Shown here in pieces: positions 8,139 through 15,912 of a stretch of DNA of 36,894 nucleotides. This stretch comes from Candidatus Staskawiczbacteria bacterium (lineage in GTDB: Bacteria > Patescibacteriota > Minisyncoccia > Minisyncoccales > Staskawiczbacteraceae). The position numbers and the translations under genes were made by a program. Where the stretch lies: NCBI GenBank assembly GCA_903923535.1, contig CAIXXY010000060.1:1-36894 (forward strand), written 5' to 3'. Numbering within the stretch: the stretch's first letter is position 1; each line of letters begins with the position of its first letter. The notes under the pieces are model-generated. The model saw only the letters and a list, made by a program, of their open reading frames with translations. It was not told the DNA's origin and did no database searches.

Positions 8139-8912
8139 CTATTTAATATTATTTATTATGTTTTTCAGGTCAGCTCCTTTTTTCATTAGGTCTGAAGCTG
8201 TCTGAAAAATTCCGGCCGTCAATTTATTTTTAAAATTTTCAGTATAGATTATCAGGGCAGTCAAAAGGCAATTTGCAGATTCTTTACTTGCCCCCACACC
8301 AGAACGAGAACTATTTTCCTTTGTGTTTTCGCCACTCACATCATCTCGTTTGGTGTGGGGGTGAATATTTTCAATTAAATTGAAAATTATTTCAGGAAGG
8401 GAATTTTCTCCTATCAGATTGATTTTACCAAATTTTTCATTATTCTGGCTATTATCTATATTCACAATTGGCGAATCCAATAAAAAGCCAAAAGAATTCA
8501 GTTTATCAGATAGCTCTTTTGCATAATCTTTTATGCCGACAGTTATAATAAGATCTGGTTTTGTTTCTGAAAAGTAAAATGCGATATTGTCTTTCTTTAT
8601 ATTACCATTTTCTAAGGTCAAATGTATCTTTAAAGCATCGCTATTTTTTTCATAATAGATTTGTGATATTTGGGCAACATTATTTGGAATTGAAATAACG
8701 AAATTTTTAGGATAAGAAATAAAATCTAAGGATGGGGCTAAAAATTTAAGGTTATCAGGCAGGGTGTCTATAATTAAGTTTACATTTTTGCTTAATTCTT
8801 TTAAAGTATAAAAAAGAGCCAATGTAGAAGCTATGGCTTCTGGCTCTTGTGAAGGGATAAGGTAAATATTCTTTGCTTCACTGATAAGTTGTTTTGATTC
8901 TTGTATTTCCAT
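8139..8912 (-). CDS. Degenerate DHH-family (NrnA-like) protein
   Basis: A 257-residue protein resembling bifunctional oligoribonuclease/PAP phosphatases. The N-terminal motif that normally carries catalytic Asp/His reads IYLIPSQEPEAIASTLALF, the middle motif reads LIITVGIKDY, and the DHH signature is replaced by VNIDNSQNNEKFG; thus most metal ligands are missing. The DHHA1-like end is recognisable (TAGIFQTASDLMKKGADLKNI). It is therefore probably not an active phosphoesterase of the usual kind. Residues about 184-207 come from an in-frame inverted repeat (8291-8361). It lies 91 bases upstream of pilB on the same strand and is divergent from tsaE. Confidence 0.65.
   Translation of the reverse strand: MEIQESKQLISEAKNIYLIPSQEPEAIASTLALFYTLKELSKNVNLIIDTLPDNLKFLAPSLDFISYPKNFVISIPNNVAQISQIYYEKNSDALKIHLTLENGNIKKDNIAFYFSETKPDLIITVGIKDYAKELSDKLNSFGFLLDSPIVNIDNSQNNEKFGKINLIGENSLPEIIFNLIENIHPHTKRDDVSGENTKENSSRSGVGASKESANCLLTALIIYTENFKNKLTAGIFQTASDLMKKGADLKNIINNIK
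8291..8361. repeat. In-frame inverted repeat inside the DHH-like gene
   Basis: CCCCCACACCAGAACGAGA (8291-8309) pairs with TCTCGTTTGGTGTGGGGG (8344-8361), with one bulged G. It adds a hydrophilic Ser/Lys/Glu-rich segment and preserves the frame. Confidence 0.88.
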
Positions 8913-8943
8913 GTTAATATACCCTATAAAATTTTATTATATA

Positions 8944-9009
8944 AGTCAACTCTTCACCTTTGTGGATAATTATATTGTTTAATCTATGAAGGTGAAGAAA
9001 GTGAAGAGT
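8944..9009. promoter_or_regulatory. Divergent intergenic inverted repeat between the DHH-like gene and tsaE
   Basis: ACTCTTCAC (8949-8957) matches the reverse complement of GTGAAGAGT (9001-9009), and the overlapping CTTCACCTT matches AAGGTGAAG (8989-8997). On the minus strand the left arm runs into TTGACT (8949-8944), a plausible -35 for the DHH-like gene; the -10 is less clear. Confidence 0.5.
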
Positions 9010-9011
9010 CA

Positions 9012-9578
9012 ATGTTAATAAAAAAAATAACGACAAATTATAAACAGACTCAGAAATTGGGAGAAAAGATGGCGAAGGAAGTTTTAGCCCTTCGGCAAGC
9101 TCAGGACAAAAACAACTCTGCGGTTGTTTTTGGTTTGCAAGGAAATTTAGGCGGAGGTAAGACAACTTTTTTACAGGGATTTTCTAAAGGCCTAGGGATA
9201 AAAGAAAAAATATTGAGCCCAACATTCGTGATTTTGAAACATTTCAAAATCACGAAATCCCAAATCCCAAATCCCAAATCCCAAACAAATTCTAAATTCC
9301 AAATTCTAAATTCCAAATTCACGGATTTTTATCATATCGATTGTTATCGGTTAAAAAATGAAAAAGATATTTTGGCATTAATGGGTTTTTCTGCCAAAGG
9401 CGGACCAGCCTCTGGCTGGAAAAAAATAATTGAAAATCCAAAAAATATTATAGCAATCGAATGGCCAGAGAAGATTAAGAGAATTTTACCTAAAAATATT
9501 ATTTATATTAAATTTACCTGCCCTGAGCAGAGCCGAAGGGTTGATAAGAATAAGAGAGAAATAAAAATAAAAATATGA
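9012..9578 (+). CDS. tsaE: TsaE, tRNA threonylcarbamoyladenosine biosynthesis ATPase, with several repeat insertions
   Basis: A 188-residue P-loop protein, longer than the usual 140-160 residues. TsaE assists TsaD/TsaB in making t6A37 in tRNAs that read ANN codons. Walker A is GNLGGGKTT (residues 44-52), followed by LSPTFVILK; the second conserved region is FYHIDCYRL and the C-terminal IIAIEWPEKI is typical. The extra length comes from repeat-derived segments: LRQAQDK (from a CCCTTCGG...CTCAGG repeat), residues about 72-103 (a 28-base palindrome plus 7-base tandem repeats), SAKGGPASGWK, and CPEQSRRVD. All keep the frame open. The gene is cotranscribed or closely followed by the exonuclease gene. 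Confidence 0.88.
   Translation: MLIKKITTNYKQTQKLGEKMAKEVLALRQAQDKNNSAVVFGLQGNLGGGKTTFLQGFSKGLGIKEKILSPTFVILKHFKITKSQIPNPKSQTNSKFQILNSKFTDFYHIDCYRLKNEKDILALMGFSAKGGPASGWKKIIENPKNIIAIEWPEKIKRILPKNIIYIKFTCPEQSRRVDKNKREIKIKI
9227..9320. repeat. Palindrome plus 7-base tandem repeats inside tsaE
   Basis: CGTGATTTTGAAA (9227-9239) and TTTCAAAATCACG (9242-9254) form a 13-bp palindrome with a 2-base loop. It is followed by four AAATCCC units and then about five AAATTC(C/T) units. The encoded peptide includes NSKFQILNSKF, close to peptides in UvrB and PolX here. Confidence 0.9.
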
Positions 9579-9590
9579 TACAATCAGATA

Positions 9591-10475
9591 ATGGAAAAAA
9601 GACTAATTATTATTGATTCAAACGCCTTATTGCACAGATCTTTTCATGCTTTGCCTCCTTTGACAAATAAATCAGGGCAAGAAACGGGAGCTGTTTATGG
9701 ATATTTGTTAACCTTGTTTAAAGCAATAAATGATTTAAAAGCTAATTATGTTGTTGCTTGTTTTGATACAAAAATGCCTACATTCAGGCATGAAATGTTT
9801 AAGGATTATAAGGCCCAAAGGCCTCAAACGCCCTCGGGGATTATTTCGCAGATACCAATCACTAAAGAAGTCCTCCAAGCTTTCAGGATTCCTGTTTTTG
9901 CCAAAGAAGGAGTAGAGGCAGATGATTTGATAGCTACAATTTGTGAATTGGTAAAAAATGAGGAAAACATAAAGGTTTATATTGTTTCTGGAGATTTAGA
10001 TAATTTGCAGTTAGTGAATGAGAATGTAAAAGTTTATACTATGGGAAAAGGGATACGAGATACTGTTATTTATGATATAAATAAAGTTGAGGAAAGATTT
10101 GGGGTGAAGCCTGAGCAAATGGTAGATTTTAAGGCTTTGATTGGAGATCCTTCTGATAATATCCCTGGAGTTGAAGGTATTGGCAAAAAAACAGCTGCAG
10201 AAATAATACAAAAATATGACAATATAAAAAATCTTTACGAAGAGCTTGCAACAGATACCGCTGTTTTAAAACCAAAAGTAAAAGAAATGTTAAAGAAGAA
10301 TAAAGAATCTGCCCTAATGTCTCGCGAATTATCACAAATGAAAAAAGATGTTGATATAGAATTTAAAATTGAAGATTGTAAATTTGGAAATTTTGACCAA
10401 ATAAAAATAGAAGAAATTTTTAAGAAATTGGAATTTAATTCGTTAATTCCAAGAATTCAATCACTTAAAAGTTAA
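9591..10475 (+). CDS. Stand-alone 5'-3' exonuclease (PolI N-terminal type)
   Basis: A 294-residue protein equal to the N-terminal 5'-3' exonuclease/FEN domain of DNA polymerase I, ending without proofreading or polymerase domains. It would remove RNA primers and flaps. Conserved features: IIIDSNALLHRSFHALPP, ACFDTKMPTFRHEMFKDYKA, the acidic metal site VEADDLIAT and VSGDLDNLQLV, and the helix-hairpin-helix IGDPSDNIPGVEGIGKKTAA. An extended -10 (TGATACAAT, 9576-9584) ends 6 bases before the ATG, so it may have its own near-leaderless promoter in addition to tsaE read-through. Confidence 0.9.
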   Translation: MEKRLIIIDSNALLHRSFHALPPLTNKSGQETGAVYGYLLTLFKAINDLKANYVVACFDTKMPTFRHEMFKDYKAQRPQTPSGIISQIPITKEVLQAFRIPVFAKEGVEADDLIATICELVKNEENIKVYIVSGDLDNLQLVNENVKVYTMGKGIRDTVIYDINKVEERFGVKPEQMVDFKALIGDPSDNIPGVEGIGKKTAAEIIQKYDNIKNLYEELATDTAVLKPKVKEMLKKNKESALMSRELSQMKKDVDIEFKIEDCKFGNFDQIKIEEIFKKLEFNSLIPRIQSLKS

Positions 10476-10504
10476 AAAAAGGCTACGAATCTACAAATCT
10501 TTTA

Positions 10505-10561
10505 CTAATATACGAATACGAATTCGTAATTAGTATATTCGTACTGATTAGTAAATTAGTA
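10505..10561. repeat. CTAATATACGAAT intergenic repeat
   Basis: CTAATATACGAAT (10505-10517), a reversed version TTAGTATATTCGTA and AGTAAATTAGTA (10550-10561) fill the gap before the HAMP gene. The same two words recur at 32799-32811 and 32854-32865 between rplT and rpmI. Confidence 0.75.
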
Positions 10562-10571
10562 GCCATAATCT

Positions 10572-11120
10572 ATGGCTAAACGCACAACAAGAATTGCTGT
10601 TCCTATAATTTTAACAGGTATTTTTATTATTACAGTTTTTATAGCTTTAGGCTATCAACAATTAGATCCTGCTTTTTATTTAGTTATTTTATTTCTTATT
10701 GTCTTTATTTTCTTTTTTGGCATTGCAATTGGCCAGGATATTGCTTCTCCTCTTAAAAAATTATTAGATAAGGCAAAAGAATTAAGCGAAGGAAATTTAT
10801 CCAGCAGGGTTTATTTAGAGACTAAAGATGAACTTTCAGAATTAGCTGATGTTTTTAACAAAATAGCTGAAGAACTTCAAGAAAGCCACGAACAGGGAGC
10901 GAACCTAGAAAAGTCTGTTAATGTAAAAGTGAAAGCTAAAACTCAAGATTTGGAAGAAACAATAAATGCATTAGAACAGAAAGTAAAAAATAGGACCATA
11001 GAGTTGGAAAGATTGATTAAAGAATCAAATGGGCTGCAGGAAGCTTTAAAAAGCAAAGAAACAGAAGCAGATCAGCTTAAAAAAGAATTAAACGATCTTA
11101 AGCAAAAAACTAATCAATAA
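10572..11120 (+). CDS. Membrane protein with HAMP domain and coiled coil
   Basis: A 182-residue protein. Two hydrophobic segments (about residues 8-27 and 33-55) form a hairpin in the membrane. Residues about 58-110 look like a HAMP linker (PLKKLLDKAKELSEGNLSSR, followed by DELSELADVFN). The remainder to residue 182 is heptad-rich coiled coil. No kinase, cyclase or methyl-accepting output domain is attached. It could be a truncated sensor or a scaffold that transmits signals through the coiled coil. It is 2 bases upstream of mutM and probably in one operon with mutM and holA; that neighbourhood gives no clear functional hint. Confidence 0.75.
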   Translation: MAKRTTRIAVPIILTGIFIITVFIALGYQQLDPAFYLVILFLIVFIFFFGIAIGQDIASPLKKLLDKAKELSEGNLSSRVYLETKDELSELADVFNKIAEELQESHEQGANLEKSVNVKVKAKTQDLEETINALEQKVKNRTIELERLIKESNGLQEALKSKETEADQLKKELNDLKQKTNQ

Positions 11121-11121
11121 T

Positions 11122-12150
11122 ATGCCAGAACTTCCTGAAGTCCAAACTACTGTCTCTGGATTGAATAAAAAGGTCCTCAAAAGGACCTTTGTTGATGTTT
11201 GGTCCGATTGGAAAAAAATAGTAAAAAAACCAAAAGATTTCGAACAATTTAAGAAAGAAATAAAGAATAAGAAAATAAAAAAGATATGGCGCAGGGCGAA
11301 AAATATAATTTTTGACTTGTCCCCCACTAATTTTGATGTTAAAGAAAAAAAGCATAGGCAAAAAGGAAAAAGCTCAAAATTAGTGGGGGATAAATCTGAA
11401 GGACCTGCCCTGAGCGGAGCCGAAGGGTATTCTCTTTTAGTGCACCAGAAAATGACAGGTCATCTTTTGATTGGAGATTGGCAGTTATTAGAAAATAAAT
11501 GGAAGCCAATAAAAGAAGGACCTTTAAATGATCCATATAATAGATTTATTCATTTATTATTTTTTCTTGATGGCGGAAAAATGATGGCGCTTTCTGATGT
11601 AAGAAAATTTGCCAAGGTTGAGCTTTGGAAAACAGAAGAATTATTAAATTCAAAAGAATTCAAAAATTTAGGGCCAGAACCATTAGATAATAATTTTACT
11701 TTTTTAAAATTCAAAGAAACTTTAACCCTTCGGAATACTCAGGGCAAGAAAATAAAAGGCAGGACCCTCCTTCGCCAAAGGCTACGGACGGGCAAAGTAA
11801 AACAGGTTTTAATGAATCCTGAAATAATTGCGGGTATTGGAAATATCTATTCTTCGGAAATTTTGTGGCAGGCGAAAATACATCCGGAAAAAAATGTTGC
11901 AAAATTAAATGAAAAAGAGTTAAAATCTATTTACGATTCAATAAAAAAAGTTTTAACATTAGCTGTAAAGCTTGGCGGAGAAAGCTTCTCTGATTACAGA
12001 AAACCCGATGGAAGCAAGGGAGATTTTGATACTGAAAGAAAGGCATATAGAAGAGAAGGCCAAAAATGCAGCCGATGCGGAAAGAAAATAAAAAGAATAA
12101 AATTAGGAGGCAGAAGCACATTCTTCTGTCCAAAATGCCAAAAACTATAA
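11122..12150 (+). CDS. mutM: Formamidopyrimidine-DNA glycosylase (MutM/Fpg)
   Basis: A base-excision enzyme that removes 8-oxoguanine and formamidopyrimidines and nicks the abasic site. The N-terminus MPELPEVQT carries catalytic Pro2 and Glu3. The helix-two-turn-helix region (NPEIIAGIGNIYSSEILW) and the C-terminal zinc finger (CSRCGKKIKRI ... CPKC) are intact. At 342 residues it is about 70 longer than usual. Extra segments at residues about 66-90 (17-bp inverted repeat) and 94-102 (GALSGAEGY-type repeat) and the LRNTQGK stretch come from repeat insertions. It is between the HAMP gene and holA, with 1-base gaps. Confidence 0.93.
   Translation: MPELPEVQTTVSGLNKKVLKRTFVDVWSDWKKIVKKPKDFEQFKKEIKNKKIKKIWRRAKNIIFDLSPTNFDVKEKKHRQKGKSSKLVGDKSEGPALSGAEGYSLLVHQKMTGHLLIGDWQLLENKWKPIKEGPLNDPYNRFIHLLFFLDGGKMMALSDVRKFAKVELWKTEELLNSKEFKNLGPEPLDNNFTFLKFKETLTLRNTQGKKIKGRTLLRQRLRTGKVKQVLMNPEIIAGIGNIYSSEILWQAKIHPEKNVAKLNEKELKSIYDSIKKVLTLAVKLGGESFSDYRKPDGSKGDFDTERKAYRREGQKCSRCGKKIKRIKLGGRSTFFCPKCQKL
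11320..11390. repeat. In-frame inverted repeat inside mutM
   Basis: TCCCCCACTAATTTTGA (11320-11336) is the exact reverse complement of 11374-11390. A CCCTGAGCGGAGCCGAAGGG-type repeat follows at about 11407-11426. The arms resemble those in smpB (34354-34424) and ruvB. Confidence 0.9.
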
Positions 12151-12151
12151 A

Positions 12152-13114
12152 ATGATTTATTTTGTTTACGGAGAAGACTCTTACAGGTCAAAAAGGAAAT
12201 TGGAAGAGATAATTTTAGGCTATAAAAAAGTCCACGAATCCGGGCTGAATTTGATTTATATTGATGCTAAAGAAAAAGACTTCAAAGATTTTTATAATAA
12301 CCTGAAAATCACCTCTATGTTTGCTGAAAAAAAATTGATAATTTTAAAAAATGTTTTCAGCGATGCAAAATTTCAGGAAGATTTTTTAGAAAATGTCAAA
12401 AATTTAGAGGATATAAAAGATATTATTGTTATTTATGAAGATGAACCTGCTGACCAGAGAACTAAATTTTTTAAAGCATTGCAAAAATGTGCCAAATGCC
12501 AGGAGTTCAACTTTTTGCAGCCTGCCATATTGAAAAAATGGATAGTCCAAGAATTTGAAAAAAACCCCGCAAAATCGCCTGATGGCGATCGCGGGGTAAA
12601 AATAAATCCTGATGCGCTAGACCTGCTTGTAAGTTATGTTGGAAATGATTTATGGCAAATGGCAAACGAAATAAATAAATTATCAAATTACAAGGAAGGA
12701 TCTATAGTTAAAAAAGAAGATGTTGAATTGCTTGTAAAGCCAAATTTAGAAAATGATATTTTTAAAACAATTGATGCTTTAGCTTCAAAGGATAAGAAAT
12801 TAGCATTATCTCTATTGCACAAGCATCTTGATAATGGAGATAATTCTCTCTATTTGCTTTCAATGATCGCTTATCAGTTCAGAAATCTTTTATCTATCAA
12901 GGAAATGCAGGAATTGCAAAAACCATATGGAATGATTGCAAAGTTATGCGGATTGCATCCTTTTGTGGTTCAGAAAAGCTATTATTTATGCAATCAATTC
13001 TCAATCGAACAGCTAAAAAAAATCTACCAGAAGGTTTTTCAGGTAGATTCGGATATTAAGACAGGGAAGATTGAAGCGGAGCTAGCGTTAGATTTGCTTT
13101 TATCAGAAATTTAA
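12152..13114 (+). CDS. holA: DNA polymerase III delta subunit
   Basis: A 320-residue protein with the start MIYFVYGEDSYRSKRKL, typical of the HolA family. Delta is the clamp-loader wrench that opens the sliding clamp. The AAA+-like fold without a functional P-loop, the middle LLVSYVGNDLWQMANEINKL region and the C-terminal collar segment (VDSDIKTGKIEAELALDLLL) all fit. A short palindromic stretch (about 12565-12597, CCCCGC...GCGGGG) encodes NPAKSPDGDRGV and looks like another in-frame insertion. The 3' end overlaps the convergent rpsT gene by 4 bases. Confidence 0.92.
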   Translation: MIYFVYGEDSYRSKRKLEEIILGYKKVHESGLNLIYIDAKEKDFKDFYNNLKITSMFAEKKLIILKNVFSDAKFQEDFLENVKNLEDIKDIIVIYEDEPADQRTKFFKALQKCAKCQEFNFLQPAILKKWIVQEFEKNPAKSPDGDRGVKINPDALDLLVSYVGNDLWQMANEINKLSNYKEGSIVKKEDVELLVKPNLENDIFKTIDALASKDKKLALSLLHKHLDNGDNSLYLLSMIAYQFRNLLSIKEMQELQKPYGMIAKLCGLHPFVVQKSYYLCNQFSIEQLKKIYQKVFQVDSDIKTGKIEAELALDLLLSEI

Positions 13115-13374
13115 ATCTTTTTATCTATTAACTTTGTTAATCTTGATTTATGCCTTGAGGCATTATTCTTCTTGATTACTCCCACTTTGGCAGCTTTATC
13201 GAGTGCGGCATATATTTTGGGCAGAAGCTTTTTGGCATCCGCCATTTTTTTTGCCAAAACTAAAGCATTAGCTTCTTTTACGAGCTTCTTTATATTATTT
13301 TTATAGACGGTATTTTGCTCATTTCTTTTTGCAGATTGTCTTATAGCTTTTTTAGCTGATTTTGTTATTGCCAT
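13111..13374 (-). CDS. rpsT: 30S ribosomal protein S20
   Basis: An 87-residue, Lys-rich helical protein of normal S20 length, starting MAITKSAKKAIRQSAKRNEQN and ending LTKLIDKKI. S20 binds 16S rRNA during small-subunit assembly. It is monocistronic and convergent with holA, the stop codons overlapping. The promoter places transcription start about three bases before the ATG, so the message may be leaderless. Confidence 0.95.
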   Translation of the reverse strand: MAITKSAKKAIRQSAKRNEQNTVYKNNIKKLVKEANALVLAKKMADAKKLLPKIYAALDKAAKVGVIKKNNASRHKSRLTKLIDKKI

Positions 13375-13383
13375 AATATAAAT

Positions 13384-13412
13384 ATATTAGCAGATAATAA
13401 TAAAAATGTAAA
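13384..13412 (-). promoter_or_regulatory. rpsT promoter, predicted near-leaderless
   Basis: On the minus strand TTTACA (13412-13407), a 17-base spacer and TAATAT (13389-13384), 9 bases before the ATG at 13374. The geometry is identical to that of valS. Confidence 0.7.
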
Positions 13413-13477
13413 TAGCTAAGATTTTGATTTATCTTCTGTTAGTGGTAAAATTAATAAATCTTAAAATTTATAAGAGT

Positions 13478-15898
13478 ATGTCAGAAAAATCAAGAGGAGA
13501 ATATTCAGAAGAAGAATTAAAGCAGACAGAAAAAACACGCGCTTTTGCCGAAGGCACTGTTGCAAGAGTGGAGAATTTTGAAGAGCTTAATGCTCCGACT
13601 GAAGAAGAAGCGCATGAGAAATATATTAAAAAGACCAGAGAAGTCTTTGATTATTTTGTCGTCCACGGAAAAGAAAATATTAAAGATGGAAAATTAGAGA
13701 TAAATCAGCACTCGGATTTGGATGGAAAATTTGCAACACTTTTGTTTAAGTTAGGAGGTTTTGATGTAAGAGATAAAGAAAAAGATAAAGAAAATAAAAA
13801 TTTAGAACATGTTGAAAAAGGAACAGTTGGTTCTAAGGAGGGCGGAGTTGTTTTTGACACTGGAAATATATATGGGATAAAGTATGACCAGAAAACGGGC
13901 AAATTAATAATAGATCATCATCCTATTGGTCAAGGTGTTGAGGTTAAAAATGACACGTGTGCCGCCAAATTAATATATGAAGCTTTAAGCAATTTGGGAT
14001 TTTTGGAAAAAAGAACTGATTTAGAAGATGCTGTAGAATTTGTGAATCAAGTAGACAATAAAACATTTCCTTTAGATAAGGAAATGTTAAAAGATTACCA
14101 TAGGTCACTTTTTGGACTTGCAGAATTTATCAAACCAGAGAAGCTTGTTGAATTTTTCGGAGAATGGCATGAGGCTTCAAAAAAAATATTATCTGATGAA
14201 GATTTGAAAAAGTTAGGGGTTAAATATAAGTTTAAAAATAAAAAAACAGGGGAAATGGTTGAAATAGACAGAAGCAGAGATTTAAAAGATAAAGTTGATG
14301 AATCTATTGAACTATTAGAGCAAATGGAAAAGAATGGAATGGCGGTTGATTCCCCTTCATACGGAAAAATTTTAGTAGATGTTTCAGAAGTCGCTAAAAA
14401 ACTTCCCCTTGGATTTGATATAGCAAGGGCTTACGGATATGGCGCATATGTGATGTGGAATCCTGAAAATAAAAGTTTTTTAATTAATACGGTAGGAGAT
14501 TTTAAGAAAGAACATAAATTTGATCAGGGCATAGATATGAGGGCAAGACATATGTGGATAAAACCGCAAAAAGATGAAACCCCTTTAACACTTACCCTTA
14601 AAGATATTCTTTCAACATTATCTGATGGAGGTTTTGAGGCAACGGGAAAATTAGAAGAATATTTAAAACATAAGGCAGGCAATCAAGAAATACTGGCTCC
14701 TGAAAAACCGAAAGAAATTTCAAAGCAGGAAGGAAAGAAATTATCAAAAGAAGAGGCATGGCGAATTTTATCAGGCCCAGATGTGGTAAAAACAATATAT
14801 GAACGCAAGAATTTAGAAGAGATAAAAGTAGCTTTTAAAGAACTGACAGGGAAAGATTTAAAAGAAGAAAGAGACAGAAAGGTAGAAGAAAATTTAAAAC
14901 CTAAACACAAGAAAATTTTAAAAGGGGAACATACAGAACAATACAGGCAATGGATTATAAAAAAAGAGCAGGAAAGAATTTTGCGAGATGATCATTCTAA
15001 AGCGCTTGATATTTTATGGAAAAGAAATCCTGGTATAGAAGAAGAAGATAAAGAAAAATATCTGTCTGAACTTAGAAAAAAATTAGGATTGAATGTTAGG
15101 GGCGGAGTCGTTACGCTTGATTTGTTAATAAATGAAGGCTATGAAGTTGAAAAAGCTGAAAAATTATTGTTTTCTGACAAAGTAAAAATACCTATGACAG
15201 GAAAAGTAGAATATCTGTTTTTTGACAGCAAAAAAGATATCGGGCAAATACTTATTGGTATAAAATCAAATATAACAGACAAAGCAGAGAATACAGCTAG
15301 ATTGAAAATTGAAGAAGGAAGAAGAATATTAAAGGAAGAAAGATATTTTTGCACTAGAATTGTCATAGATAAAGCAGTCGCAGATTATAACTTACAAGAA
15401 CATCAAGGGAAAGCCAAACAGGAAAAAAGTTCAGAAAAATCTGCTGAATCTGGTGAAAAGAAAAAAAGTTTTGAAGATTTAGTAAAAGATGGCAATGAGC
15501 TGGTAGAAAAATTCAAAGATGCGCCTACTGGCATTGAAAATTACAAAAATTTTAGAAGAGAAATCTACAAATTAAATAGAGAATTTGCCAAGGTTGAAAA
15601 CAAGAAAAATGATAGAAATTTGATAAAATGGGAAAAAAGTGTCCGTGAAACTATGAAGAAATTGAAGCCAGCCAGTAAAAAATTAGATAATACAGAGAAC
15701 AGAAAAGAAAGCGCAGAATCGGCAAAAATAGAAAAACCTGCTGAGCTTAGCGAGGAAGAACTGATGGATGAATATGTGCCATTAAGGAAAAGATTTAATA
15801 AAGCTAGCGGTGAAGTTAAAGAAGAACTTGGAAAACAGGTGGCGGCTCTCAAAAAAAGAATTGAGGCGGCGCAGCTGAAAGAAAAAAATAAAGGTTAA
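13478..15898 (+). CDS. Large DHH-like phosphoesterase-domain protein of unknown role
   Basis: An 806-residue protein. I chose the ATG at 13478 (MSEKSRGEYSEEE) over an upstream in-frame ATG at 13424 because the extra 18 residues are AT-rich and untypical. Residues about 60-215 resemble a DHH phosphoesterase core: QHSDLDGKF (78-83 region) matches the first metal motif, FDTG (126-129) the second, and LIIDHHPIG (145-151 region) the DHH signature. The last third is charged, Lys/Glu-rich and probably coiled coil (KEKNKG end). DHH proteins cleave phosphodiesters in nucleotides or polyphosphate; the substrate here is unknown. No signal peptide or membrane segment is visible. Confidence 0.6.
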   Translation: MSEKSRGEYSEEELKQTEKTRAFAEGTVARVENFEELNAPTEEEAHEKYIKKTREVFDYFVVHGKENIKDGKLEINQHSDLDGKFATLLFKLGGFDVRDKEKDKENKNLEHVEKGTVGSKEGGVVFDTGNIYGIKYDQKTGKLIIDHHPIGQGVEVKNDTCAAKLIYEALSNLGFLEKRTDLEDAVEFVNQVDNKTFPLDKEMLKDYHRSLFGLAEFIKPEKLVEFFGEWHEASKKILSDEDLKKLGVKYKFKNKKTGEMVEIDRSRDLKDKVDESIELLEQMEKNGMAVDSPSYGKILVDVSEVAKKLPLGFDIARAYGYGAYVMWNPENKSFLINTVGDFKKEHKFDQGIDMRARHMWIKPQKDETPLTLTLKDILSTLSDGGFEATGKLEEYLKHKAGNQEILAPEKPKEISKQEGKKLSKEEAWRILSGPDVVKTIYERKNLEEIKVAFKELTGKDLKEERDRKVEENLKPKHKKILKGEHTEQYRQWIIKKEQERILRDDHSKALDILWKRNPGIEEEDKEKYLSELRKKLGLNVRGGVVTLDLLINEGYEVEKAEKLLFSDKVKIPMTGKVEYLFFDSKKDIGQILIGIKSNITDKAENTARLKIEEGRRILKEERYFCTRIVIDKAVADYNLQEHQGKAKQEKSSEKSAESGEKKKSFEDLVKDGNELVEKFKDAPTGIENYKNFRREIYKLNREFAKVENKKNDRNLIKWEKSVRETMKKLKPASKKLDNTENRKESAESAKIEKPAELSEEELMDEYVPLRKRFNKASGEVKEELGKQVAALKKRIEAAQLKEKNKG

Positions 15899-15912
15899 TT
15901 AAAAAACTGGGA

